64,000 bases of DNA from Zingiber officinale (lineage: Eukaryota > Streptophyta > Magnoliopsida > Zingiberales > Zingiberaceae), in NCBI RefSeq assembly GCF_018446385.1, contig NC_056002.1:31730636-31794635 (forward strand). Reading direction: 5' to 3'. Every line of letters starts with the position of its first letter. Positions within the stretch are counted from its first letter, which is position 1. Shown here in pieces: positions 49,002-60,770 of the stretch. The notes under the pieces were generated by a model. The model ran no database searches and was not told the DNA's origin. It saw only the letters and a program-made list of their open reading frames with translations. Both the position numbers and the translations under genes were made by a program.

Positions 49002-50554
49002 ATGGACTCATCTTGGGGTATCCGGCCGTATCCCGCGCTTGATTTCAGCATAGTTTCGAATCGTGTGAGGTTTGGATACAGAGGGCGAAGCGGTTGTTTA
49101 GTTAGGGAGTCTGGAGTTCAATTTAAGTCTTGTTCGTTGCGGAGGAATTTGTTGAGTTTTTCGACTGCAGCTTATGGGAGAGATTGCGTGGACTTATTTA
49201 GATTTTCATGGAGAGATTTTGAAGGCAATTTGTTACAGTTTAGGAAAGTTTCCGAGCGACCCATGTTGTTGAACTGCCATTCCAATGATTTTGCAGCTCA
49301 TGTTGGTGCTAACAAAGAGGATACTAGTGCAAATGAAGATGGATTAGTAGATGAGCAAAAGTCTCCAGTGGAAGAATCGGAGGTAGTGCCTGCTTCTGAT
49401 TCTAAGCTGATTGGCTCTCCGGCCGAGGAAAAGGATGCCTATCATCTGGAAGAACTCAGGGAATTGCTCCAGAAAGCTATCAAAGAGTTGCAGGTTGCTA
49501 GTCTGAACAGTACCATGTTTGAAGAAAAGGCACAAAAAGTATCAGAAACAGCAATTGCATTAAAAGATGAAGCAGAACGTGCTTGGAGAGATGTTAATTC
49601 TGTTGCTTCTTCCATTCAGGAGATTATTAACGAGGAGGATGTTGCCAAAGAGGCAGTGCAGAAGGCCACTATGGCACTCTCGATGGCTGAGGCCCGGCTG
49701 CAGCTGGCAGTAGGAGCTATTGATTCAGAAATGGATCCAACGACATTGTCTGAACCTTCCGTTGAGAGTAATAATTACCAAGAACTTTTGTCTGCTGAAG
49801 AAGAGATTAGGAGCTGTCAGGAAAATTTAGAAAGTTGCAATGAATCTTTGAGACACATCCAAACAAGGAAACTAGAATTGCAAGAAGAAGTAGAGAGGTT
49901 ACGACAGATTGCTGAGAAAGCTCAGTTAAATTCATTGAAGGCCGAGGAGGATGTGGCAAACATTATGCTTCTTGCTGAAAAAGCAGTGGCTTATGAAGTT
50001 GAGGCTACTCAACATGTTAACGATGCAGAATTGGTACTGCAGAAAGCTGAGAAAGCTATCCCTTCCACTGAAGGTTTCGATCAGCAGCCACAAGTTTCTC
50101 AAGACCAGATAGGCAAGGAAGAGTCAAGCTCTGTGGAGGAGGTAATGGCAATTTCTGTTGATGATGGTGTTACCGAAAGAGATGAACACTTGGTTGGTGA
50201 AGATATGGCTTGTGATGTAGCTGTTCAAAGCATTGAAGGGGTGAAATCATATGATGAAATGAGTGATCAAGAGAATGGAAAGATGATTCCAGATGCCATC
50301 AAAGATGCTGATACAGAGCTTATGAAGGCAAAGAAGCAGGAACAACAAAAGGACTTGAATAAGGATATCCCTTCATCTCTTAATGCACCCAAGGCATTGT
50401 TGAAAAAGTCATCTAGGTTTTTCTCTGCATCATTCTTTTCTTCTGACATAGAAGATGAAGAGTTCACACTTGCCTCTGTCTTCCATGGTCTAGTTAATTT
50501 TACAAAGAAGCAAGCACCCAAGTTAGTTGTTGGGATGGTTTTTCTTGGGATGGG
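49002..50554 (+). CDS. KEA2: K+ efflux antiporter KEA1/KEA2-type, first exon only
   Basis: KEA1 and KEA2 are K+/H+ antiporters of the chloroplast inner envelope that set stromal ion and pH balance. Only the N-terminal exon is here (517 codons plus 2 nt, donor GTAAGC at 50555). It gives a basic transit-peptide-like start (about residues 1-80), a long coiled coil (about 140-360, E/K/A-rich heptads), an acidic linker, and ends with the SSRFF-ASFFSS block and a first hydrophobic segment, as in KEA1/2. The transporter (CPA2) and nucleotide-binding KTN parts are missing because an assembly gap follows within 112 bp. AG/GAGAAACT at 50658 may be the start of exon 2. The start at 49002 gives a plausible transit peptide; the frame is open just upstream to 48999. 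Confidence 0.85.
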
Positions 50555-50665
50555 GTAAGCTTTATGCAAATCCATTAGCTTCAGCCACTCATATCCTATT
50601 TGATATCCATTTTTATTGGCATTTGCATGCACAATTTAATCTTTGGGAACCTTGTAGGAGAAACT

Positions 50666-50764
50666 NNNNNNNNNNNNNNNNNNNNNNNNNNNNNNNNNNN
50701 NNNNNNNNNNNNNNNNNNNNNNNNNNNNNNNNNNNNNNNNNNNNNNNNNNNNNNNNNNNNNNNN
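50666..50764. other. Assembly gap (run of N)
   Basis: 99 Ns as displayed. On the left is the first intron (or exon 2 start) of KEA; on the right, without any remaining KEA exon, begins the 5' untranslated region of the PHT4-type gene. True gap length is unknown, and the join may be wrong. Confidence 0.98.
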
Positions 50765-51133
50765 GATGCTGCCGCATCTTTGGAAAGTGGAGGCCGTTTT
50801 ATTGTCACGCCAAAGATTCCACCCTCTATCGGATTCCGATCCGACGGACCAGGTTCAATCTCAGCGCCCACCGTCGCGCCTTATCCGCGAATCTGTGCCG
50901 CGTCGTGGCGCTGGCGGAGCCGGAAACGTCGGGAAAGCTCCTGCTTCTCCTTTCTCCCGCTTCTGGAAGGCCACCAATCGCTCGCTGCTCCGCTTATCTG
51001 AATCTTCTCCTCGCCCTTCTCCTCTTGATGCGGTCGATCTCAGCTTCGGTTCCCATCACATAGAGCCACTTGCGTTGCGATTGGATCGGGGGTTTCTCCC
51101 GTTCCTGGATAGCTCGCGGAATCGGGTGGGGGA

Positions 51134-54100
51134 ATGGCGATGGGCACGCTGGTCTCCGGGAGAGGATTCGGCTCATCTGCTGTGCCGGGTACGCATTTCA
51201 GTTTTTTTTTTTTCCCCTTTGGATTTGGAAATTGATGCTTCCTAGTTTTGCTCGATCTTCTCTCTTTGAGAGAATCGTGCGGTGCGGTATTTGGCCCTGA
51301 ACTTCCTAATGCCGCATTGAAGCTCTATCTTTGGTGTTGAAACTTGCAAAAATTGCTACTTTATAGTTGATTTCGGAAGAGGATTGATAAAATAGGAATG
51401 TAATAGATAAAGAATCTAGTTTTGTGAGGTTACATTGGTGGTTCAAGCAAGCATATATACAACAGTTGGTTAGACGGATCAGCTTGGCCTAGTAAAGTGC
51501 TACTTCAATTTAAAGTCTTTTAGTAGCTACTTGGATAAACTTCCAAACGAAAACAATTTCAAAAAGAATAGTTACATACCGAATCTCCAGCTAGTGTGAC
51601 TTCAACAGAGCGACTGAAGAAGACAGAAAATCAATCGATAGTCCATTGCCTGCTAGCTAGACAAGCTTTGGCAAAAGGTCATATGAAGTTGTCCTAGCTC
51701 CGGTGTGTTTTCCATGCTTAGGATAGCATCTTAGTTTTCTCTTGGGTTGTTAACACCAAAAAATTTACTCTTTTCATCATTCTAATTTCTTTGAAAGGTT
51801 AATTATCTTAGTGCACAAATTTCATTATCATGCTGTTCATATTGAAAAACTTATGTGTTTTACATGCTAAAAAAACTATAAGTATTACATGATTAAAAAT
51901 ACCAACATAAATAAGCATAAGAGCAAAATGATGATTTGTTATCACCAGGGGGAGTGGGATACTTTTTTTTCCTTGGAAGGTGAGGCAGTTGAGATAAGTT
52001 CTATTCACAATGAATGATTAGAGTATTGCATGTTATGATGCAGGAACTCCATATCAAGTTAAGTGTGGTAGAGCTCATTATAAGAAGATATATTCCAAGT
52101 TATGTGGAGATCAATCTGCATGGGCTGGTGGCTTCATTTTGTTCCTGCAAAGAGAAAGTTGTTATTTGTCGAGATCTATCTTATTTCCTGTTACTTCTTG
52201 TTCACTTTCCAAGAATACCATGATTGCTGGAAATGCCTTCCTTGGGGAGGTGGCACATCCACCGCCATGCTATTTAGGTAATTGCTCAAATGCATGTCTG
52301 ACTAATATCAGTTTCAGGCAGAGATTTCCAGCAAGAACAAATTGTTTTGTTTCTTCACATGGTCTCCAACTAATGCGGAGGAGAAAACTTGAGAATATTG
52401 GAATATCTAATGATCTTCATGATCAATTAGTATCACATTTGCCTACTAGAACACGCGCAAACTTCAAATCTGAGCAGTATGAGGTGCCAGAGTCACAGCT
52501 TGATTCACTAACTTCTTCAGAAGCATCCAGCGAAGCAGTTTTAATTGGTCCAAATGTTACAGAAGTATCTCCTTGGTGGAAACAGTTCCCTAAACGTTGG
52601 GTGATTGTGCTATTGTGCTTCTTTTCGTTTCTACTTTGCAATATGGACCGAGTAAGTTAACTCTTTTTCACACCTGCCAACAAATTCCTTCTTCCTTTAT
52701 GATCATATTCTACTCTATGACTCATTTTTAGGAACTTGGGTACAAATCAAGAGAACTTGTATTTTACTAATCTCAATTTGAATCAGGTCAACATGAGCAT
52801 CGCTATCCTTCCAATGGCAGCAGAGTTTAATTGGAATTCAGCAACTATGGGCCTAATTCAGTCATCATTTTTCTGGGGTTACCTACTTACCCAGGTGAGT
52901 GTTGGTTTAGGGGATATTTTTATACTTTCTCTAATTGACGATTGATCCTTCATAGTGTATTTTTTTTCCCATATATTTTACTTATTTGCTTTTCAATACA
53001 ATTAAGAATATAGAATCTTCAACAGTACCTTGATGCCTAATTCTAATCCAATGTCTCAGGACTACAATTAATACTCTAATAAGCTTTTCCATATGTTCAG
53101 ATTGTTGGTGGCATCTGGGCAGATAAAATTGGTGGTAAACTGGTTTTAGGCTTTGGTGTTGTTTGGTGGTCTATGGCAACAATTCTAACTCCAATTGCTG
53201 CTAAGATTGGACTTCCATTTTTGTTAGTTATGCGTGCTTTCATGGGAATTGGTGAGGTTAGTTTATATGATTCGTTCTTTTCCTTTTGCAAAGATTAATG
53301 ATTTTTTTATGCTTAGAACAGGATAACCACATTGCAATACTTCTCCAGCTATTAGTCTCTCTCTCTCTCTCTCGCTCGCTTGCTCGCTCGCTACAGGTCA
53401 AGCTTTTCAAGGACTCCTGCCATCAATTAAACTTGTAGCATACACTCACAGGCAACACATGCAATCTTTTGGATAAGATGTCTTATTTTAAGATGGTCAT
53501 AACAGATTTAGCGGGTGCTTGGTTGGATGGTATGGGAATGGGGAATGGGAAAGGAATGGAATATTGGTGCTTGGTTTGGGTAATTAGTGGTGGATCCCAT
53601 GGATTCATTCCCCCAAACATGGGAATGGGCCATTACATAGCATTTTGGGGGGTATGGAAACCTTTCCATTCACATTCCTCACTTCTATCATACCCATTCC
53701 CATTCCCTTCCGGGAACCAAAGTCAGTAAGTTTTATCCATATATGTGAATCTGCATTGAAAGATTAATATCATGGCGATATATTAGATAAAAGAACGAAG
53801 AACTGGATAATTAAATTTAAAACTATTGAATACCGAAAATATGTTATGTAACTCATTATAACATCATCCGAAGTAACAAGGTTGATTGCTTGTGATGTCA
53901 CTAAATCAATTAATGCTTTAGCATACATCAATTTTAAATTTCATTAACTTGGACCAAATTGAATGACATCATGCAGAGGCCAAAATACTAGTCGAAATAC
54001 CTTGTTTCAGCCTATTATAACCTTCATGTGGCCTTCTAGACTACTTTTAAAACATTGAATAAAAGTATTGAAAAGAGAAAATTTGCCATCTATCTGATTA

Positions 54101-57100
54101 TAGCATTATCTGAAGTACAAGGTATGACAGCAAGTCTGCAACAACCCAGCTTATTGTATTACGTGGAGCCAGTATGCATCTTGCCAATTATGCTGATTTC
54201 TCTTTTGGTGACTTGATATTTCATTATGCTTCACTGCTTAAAAAGTTGCAGCCCTACTTAGCATATCTCTATTTCTCCAATACAATAACTTAGCAAGATA
54301 AATAGGAGCTTAACTACTAGTTTAAGAATATAAGATAAAGACCTTTGTTTTCTGTATTGAAGAATGAAATAATAACACAACTCAATTTCAAGTGCAAATT
54401 GAATCTGGAACTGAAGGTGTTAATTTAAGACTTTGTTAGTTAGTATTGTTGATTATATTGAGATCAATTCTTCTGGTTTATTTTTAATTTACCCCTTCTT
54501 TAAAAAAAATTCAATCATTGCAATCATTTTTTTTTCAATTATGATCAGTTTAATACTTTTTTAATCATTTTCACAGGGAGTTGCTATGCCTGCAATGAAT
54601 AACATACTTTCCAAATGGATTCCTGTATCCGAGAGAAGCAGATCTCTTGCACTGGTCTACAGTGGAATGTACCTTGGTTCTGTCACTGGCTTGGCTCTTT
54701 CACCAGTTTTAATTCATAAGTTTGGATGGCCTTCTGTTTTCTATGCATTTGGATCACTTGGAAGTATTTGGTTTGCTTTGTGGAATGCTAATGTATGCTT
54801 TACTTCTTGCACTTAACATTCTTATGATTCATTGTCTTTTCATTTCTTTTGTGTTGCCTTTAGAGAAGCTGTTGATTTTAATATGGCTGTGTACTTGTTT
54901 GGTTGTGCTTTAGTGTCTTCTGCACTAGGTTCACACCTTATAGCTATACAGATGCCAAAAAGAGCAGAGCGGTAGAAAATAAATAAATAGATAAGTTCTT
55001 ACACACACACATAGTGGAAGTTATATTGGTGGGTGTTGAGTTTGATGAGGGTGTAACAACAAAAATGATGTGATGCATCTTTTCTATGGCCTAGAAATAG
55101 CTATATGAGTTTTTCCCATTTGTTTCTTGGTGAAATTTGGTTATCACGTTAACTTGCTGACATTTTTCTCTTCTGTCTACCTCAGGCACATAGTTCTCCC
55201 AAGGAAGACCCACAGCTTAGTGAAGATGAAAGTAAGCTTATCCTTGGAGGAAGTGTCTCAAAGGAGCCTGTCTCTTCCATTCCATGGAAATTAATCTTAT
55301 CAAAGGCTCCAGTGTGGGCCCTAATAATATCCCATTTTTGTCATAACTGGGGCACCTTTATCCTCTTGACATGGATGCCTACTTATTATAATCAGGTACT
55401 TGACGTTTCTTTGGTCTTAACCATGTTGTTTGTGTTACTTAGGAAGATTTGTGTTATTGTCAGACCGATTTTATCACTGTCAATGTATATACTCAAGTGC
55501 TCAATCACTTCACCTTATAATTCCTGGTTACATGGAAATACATAACTTTTGGATGGTTCTAAATAGTTGAAACACATAGAAGACTTACGGAAACTCAAGG
55601 TTTACAAAAGCTTCTTGTGTGATTTCCGTGAAAAATACTTTTATCCCAATACAATTCTTTTATGGTGAATGCAATATCTAGTGTTTAGTTTATTGTTAGC
55701 TTCAAACCAAAGTCATATTTAGCTTATTTAGATGCTCCTCTGACTATGATGTACTAAACTCCAAAACACAGTATGCCACTACTTTCTCATATCAACCAAT
55801 TAACTACTTTGGAATCATTCAAATTTTCATCAAGCTTATTTGATTGATTTTCCTCAGGTGTTGAAGTTTAATCTCACAGAATCCGGTCTCTTCTGTGTCT
55901 TGCCATGGTTAACTATGGCGGTCTTTGCAAATATAGGAGGCTGGATCGCAGATACTCTGGTGGCAAAAGGACTTTCTATAACCAACGTTCGTAAAGTGAG
56001 TACTGACTCTTCACTAGCTCACAACAGATCTTTTTGCCAATAATCATATTCCATGTTCAAGACTCTTGAAGTTTCTCCCTCCTTGCCATGAATTTCCTGT
56101 GTCCCATATTAGATTCTGTTTTCTGTTTGTGAAAATTCAATTTGTAGACATCTTCACATTTTATCTCAGAGACTTCAGAAACATCTAGTCCTATATACTT
56201 GATGGTTAATCCCACTTTTGTTTCTCGTATTGCAGATAATGCAGTCAATTGGCTTCCTTGGGCCTGCTTTCTTTCTCACACAGCTAAAGAATGCGAACAG
56301 CCCAGCCTTAGCTGTGCTATGTATGGCTTGCAGTCAGGTTTAACCCACGAACCAATTAACTCGATGCATTTATATAAATAGGATTATTCTACCAATGAGA
56401 TGTCTGTGTCTATATATTTGAAAGAACAGCCCAAACAACACATTAGACTACCAATGAGAATCAAATAATGCAGTTGCAATTTGCAAGCACATTTTACTCA
56501 AAACTGGTTACTTACTGTCCTAGCACATTTGCTTGCCCTTCACTACATGTTAAAACTATACGTCACATTTTACGACATGCAAGATTGCTCTATACTGTCT
56601 ACACTGAAGTACCTCCTACTCTTATTAAGCTGTTCTATAACGTTCAGGGTAGTGATGCCTTCTCCCAGTCTGGTCTATATTCCAATCATCAAGATATTGG
56701 CCCACGATATGCGGTATGTTTCTTTTCTGCTCTATCATACTCAACCATTTTCCAAGGAGCTACAAAAGAGTTTTTGATCGCTTTGGATGTTCCATATTAT
56801 TGTGGAATTATGTTCTAGAAAATTGCCAACATTGTGCTTGACTTGTGTATCATATCAATTATATGAAAGTTTTTTATTTGCACTGAAGTATAATTCACAT
56901 ACCTTTTTGTTTCTCTCCATCTAATTAGGGAGTGTTGCTGGGACTATCAAACACAGCTGGAGTTCTCGCTGGAGTCTTTGGCACTGCCGTGACCGGCTTG
57001 ATTCTACAACGAGGTAATCCTTCATCCTCCAGTTCTAGCATCCTTTAAACTGCTTCAAATCTTGCAACTCTATGACATACTTTCTCTGGATACAAAATTC

Positions 57101-57202
57101 TCAGGCTCTTGGGATGATGTTTTCAAGGTAGCCGTCGTCTTGTACATCATTGGCACTTTGGTTTGGAACTTTTTTTCCACTGGTGAGAAAATTCTTGACT
57201 AA
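51134..57202 (+). CDS. PHT4;4: Chloroplast anion transporter, PHT4;4/ANTR2-like
   Basis: Major-facilitator (SLC17-like) transporter; the Arabidopsis relative PHT4;4 is reported to carry ascorbate into chloroplasts across the envelope. Eleven exons: 51134-51188, 52044-52651, 52787-52894, 53101-53256, 54577-54792, 55186-55395, 55858-55995, 56236-56337, 56648-56713, 56929-57013, 57105-57202, all GT-AG. They join to 613 aa plus stop. Residues 1-about 190 are a plastid transit region without membrane segments. The transporter begins at WWKQFPKRWVIVLLCF with NMDRVNMSIAILPM, FFWGYLLTQ, MRAFMGIGEG, MPAMNNILSKWIPVSERSRSLA, TWMPTYYNQVL, ESGLFCVLPW and SQSGLYSNHQDIGPRYAGVLLGLSNTAG; the C-terminus is FFSTGEKILD. 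It is uninterrupted, so likely functional. ATG at 51134 matches the short N-terminus of the family; the next Met is two codons later. The 5' UTR reaches back to the assembly gap. Confidence 0.92.
53356..53392. repeat. CT/CTCG microsatellite in PHT4 intron 4
   Basis: About 37 bp of (TC)n followed by CGCTCGCTTGCTCGCTCGCT. It lies in intron 4 of the transporter gene, close to the MITE-like insert. Confidence 0.85.
53511..53726. mobile_element. MITE-like insertion in PHT4 intron 4
   Basis: About 216 bp with complementary ends: GGGTGCTTGGTTGGATGG at the left and CATTCCC-TTCC-GGGAACCAAAGTCA at the right, and many GGGAATGG/CCATTCCC repeats inside, which fold on themselves. This look is typical of Tourist/Harbinger-like MITEs in plants. 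Flanks are TTA on the left and TAA on the right, not an exact direct duplication, so the superfamily is uncertain. Confidence 0.5.
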
Positions 57203-58439
57203 AGAAGATGAGATGCATCGACTATCAACTAGAAAGAAAATAAGTCAGTCGCGCACAGAGACTAGAACCAAAGACCTCAATTTTTGGCAGCTCAAACCCA
57301 ATCCAGCATTTGGAAGATGAACTCAAAGAGCCATTCGGACAGCAATACGAGCACATATTATTGCCAAACATCATACTTGTGACCGAGAAGTTCTACAATC
57401 ATGGAGGCATATATTTTTTGAATTTCTTCTTCTTAATTATTCTTCTTAATTTTTTTTCTTCAATCTCATTGTGACAGGAAAAAGAAACAGAACAAAGAGC
57501 TTTTAATCTATTGCATTATTCTCCTGTTTCTGGTGCAAGTGCAATTAGGGGGTTTGTGCTGTGCTGCTCTACCAGCATGGGCTTCAAACTGTGATGTGCT
57601 AATCTGTGCAATTAGCATATAAAACGTTAGAATTAACCCTAAACCCGAAAAACATTATTATTAATTAGTAGACTGAAGTAAGAATCATTGTCCTAGAGTA
57701 AACAAGCCGAGCCAAGCTTAGATTAGATTAGCTGTGTTCAAGCTTGTATATTTATTTATTGAATTTTTTTAATCAAAAATCTTATTTAGCACAAACAGAG
57801 CTCAAATTTGTTCATGAATATTATTCGATATTCATTCGAATTGAACTCAACTATAACTTGTTATTCTTATAATTTACATTAAAATTTTATCTATTCAGAA
57901 ATTTATATTATTTCTTTACTTTTAATATATTATGAATATTAGATTTGAAAAGAACATATTTTTTTTATAAAATATACTATTTTTGATAATTACATTTAAT
58001 ATAAATAAATAAATATTTTCATAAATTGTTCACAAATATTAAAATTCATTATTTTTCAAGTTTCTATTATATATAGATTTTTATAATTAAATGAATATAA
58101 ATAAGTTTTTATTAAATTAAATATTTTTCCGAACATTCATTAATATCAAATATGGAAATTAAACCGAAAGCAAATATGGAAACTATGAATTAACAATGCC
58201 ATTATTTTATAAAATAAACCACAAGTTAACTTTAAATTTAGAGAAAATATTTATATTTCGGAGCGAATTGAAATTATTCCTAATAAATTGTGAATTGTAG
58301 TTATCATCCCTCCCATCAACGGATGACGTAGCTGGTTTTTGCTCCGATCTTCAAATTAATTTTTAGTGACTGTGATCTTGTCCGAATGTGAGTAGACGGA
58401 CACTAGAAAGATGACATTTACGTTGAGTGAAATTGTTCT
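57203..58439. other. Intergenic region, PHT4 3' flank
   Basis: Contains the probable 3' UTR (to about 57500) and then AT-rich sequence with no ORF or repeat boundary that I can define. It ends where recognisable copia pol coding begins; the junction is somewhere between about 58390 and 58440. Confidence 0.5.
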
Positions 58440-58572
58440 AGAAAAAATGAAAGATAACACGTCTACTATAGTACTAACAATGCAAGATGAAATATCACAA
58501 GAAACTGCAACACGTATCACAAATGATGCACAACTACAAACAGCGGCTCGTCGTAGTGAGAGGGTTGTTAGG

Positions 58573-59099
58573 TAGAGTTGTCAGACGGATCAACCCGTGG
58601 CGGGGCGGGTCGGCCCGTGGCGGGCTAACCATTTGGCGGGATGGGGGGGGCCAACCCGCCAATTTGGCGGATTGGAAAATTTCCAACCCAACCCATTCTA
58701 AGGCGGGTTGCGGGTTTGGCGGGTCAACCCGCGGACCCATTAAAAATTTTTAAAAAAATTAAAAAATATTTCATATATTCAACATTTTACTTCCAAAAAA
58801 TTGTCTACAATTAAATGTATACATAAACATGTATTTTAAATATAAATGAACACGAACGAGTACTTATGTTGGATGAAAAGTACTATTTTTATTTCAAAAT
58901 TATAACAAAGAGAGATAATAAATTTACCTAAAACTTAGCTTACATGTGTTTTTCAACCCGCGGGCCGACCCGCGCGGGTCGCTGGCATAGGCGGGTCGGC
59001 CCACGGCGGACTTGGGTTGATAAAATTTCAACCCAACCCGCTTAAATTGTTTGGCGAGGCGAGCCAACCCGACGGGCCCAACCCAAATTGACGGCTCTA
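58573..59099. mobile_element. hAT-type MITE inside copia pol
   Basis: 527 bp, flanked by an exact 8 bp duplication TTGTTAGG (58565-58572 and 59100-59107), as expected for hAT. Ends are imperfect inverted repeats: TAGAGTTGTCA on the left and TAGAGCCGTCA read inward from the right. Both halves carry GGCGGGTCGGCCCG/CGGGTTG-type sequence and the middle is AT-rich. Non-coding, so non-autonomous. Host reading frame continues across it when it and one target duplication are left out. Confidence 0.88.
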
Positions 59100-59107
59100 T
59101 TGTTAGG

Positions 59108-60770
59108 CAACCTGAAAGATTCATGTTTTTGGGAGAGTCTTCGGACTTGATCCCAGGTAAACATGAACCTAATCCTCGAACATATGACGAAGCACTCCAA
59201 GATAAAGATGCAGTATCTTGGCAAAGAGCAATGAATTCAAAAATAAAATCTATGTATTCTAACAAAATCTGGGAGCTAGTAGAACCACCAAATGGTATAA
59301 AAGCTATTGGATGTAAATGGATCTACAAAAGGAAAAAAGGGACAGACAGAAAGGTGGAAACCTTCAAAGCAAGGCTTGTTGCAAAGGGGTATACTCAGAA
59401 AGAAAGAATCGATTATGAGGAAACATTTTCGCCAGTAGCTATGCTTAAGTCTATCTGGATACTTTTATCTATTGCTGCTCATATGGATTATGAGGTTTGG
59501 CAAATGGATGTCAAGACAGCTTTCCTTAATAGAAGTCTTGAAGAAAACATCCATAAGAAGCAACCAAAGGGGTTTATTGCAAAGGGCAAAGAGCATCTTG
59601 TATGTAAGCTCAATCAGTTTATTTATGGACTGAAGCAAGCTTCAAGATCTTGGAACATCTGGTTTAATGAAGTAATTCATTCTTATGGATTTATTCAGTG
59701 TCTGGATGAGTCTTGTGTATACAAGAAGTGTGACGAAAACGTGGTGATATTTCTTGTACTATACGTAGATGATATTTTACTCATTGACAACAATGTCAAA
59801 ATGTTGTTAGAAGTAAAGGTATGGTTGTCCAAGTGTTTTGATATGAAGGACTTGGGAGAATGTGGGCATATTCTTGGGATCAAAGTAATAAGGGATCGCA
59901 AGAAAAGGATATTGTCCTTATCCCAAGCTTCATACATCAATACTATCCTAGCTCGTTTTAGCATGCAAAACTCCAAGAAAAGTTTTCTACCTTTTCGGCA
60001 TGGAGTACCTTTATCTAAAGATATGTGTCCTAAGACATCAAAGGAGATAGAGGACATGAAGGCAGTTCCTTATGCTTCGGCTGTAGGGAGCCTAATTTAT
60101 GCGATGCTATATACGAGACTGGATATCTATTTTGTCGTGGGCATGGTTAGCAAATATTAAAGTAACCCAGGACAAGGACATTGGACTGTCGTAAAGCATA
60201 TATTGAAATACCTGAGAATGACTAAAGATTATATGCTGGTTTACCAGACAGATGATTTGCTCTCTATGGGTTACACAGATTCTGACTTCCAATCAGATAG
60301 GGACAATAGTAAGTCTACCTCAGGGTATGTGTTTACTTTGGGAGGTGAAGTTATAATATGGAGGAGTGTTAAGCAGAAATGCGTTTCGGACTCCACCATA
60401 GAAGCTGAGTATGTGGCAGCCTCTAAGGCAGCCAAAGAAGCTGTATGACTCAAAAACTTCTTGATGGACTTAGATGTGATTTCTTATTTGCCCAAAATTA
60501 TCATAATTTATCGTAATAATAATGGTACAGTAGCAAACTCGAAGGAACCATGAGCCCATAAGGCAAGTAAACACATTGAGCAAGTATCACCCGACACGAG
60601 ACACCATAAAATAAAGAGAAGTTGTTCAAGATTGCATCGAGGATGATAACCTGAATCCTTTCATTTAAAGGCCTTTCGTGAGGCAAGAGCTTTTTGATGG
60701 GTATGTTGAGGATGAGAATCAGATGTATGGCAGCATACATGGCGACATAGTCTTTTAGTATAAGTGGGAG
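59108..60770 (+). pseudogene. RT and RNase H of the truncated copia element
   Basis: After the MITE the pol frame is open to 60157: DAVSWQRAMNSKIKSM, WIYKRKKG, KARLVAKGY, WQMDVKTAFLN, YGLKQASRSW and the YVDDILL active site. A stop at 60158-60160 cuts RNase H. The rest (60161-60448) still shows GYTDSDFQSD and STIEAEYVAAS, then decays. The segment to 60770 includes a weak purine tract (AAGTGGGAG) before the LTR. It would have encoded the polymerase that copies the element RNA. Confidence 0.85.

Noticed and set aside
50766-51245. Open frames of 130-160 aa right of the gap
   Set aside because: They lie in the 5' UTR and first exon of the PHT4-type gene. They lack similarity to KEA or any other family that I recognise, and partly run into the Ns.
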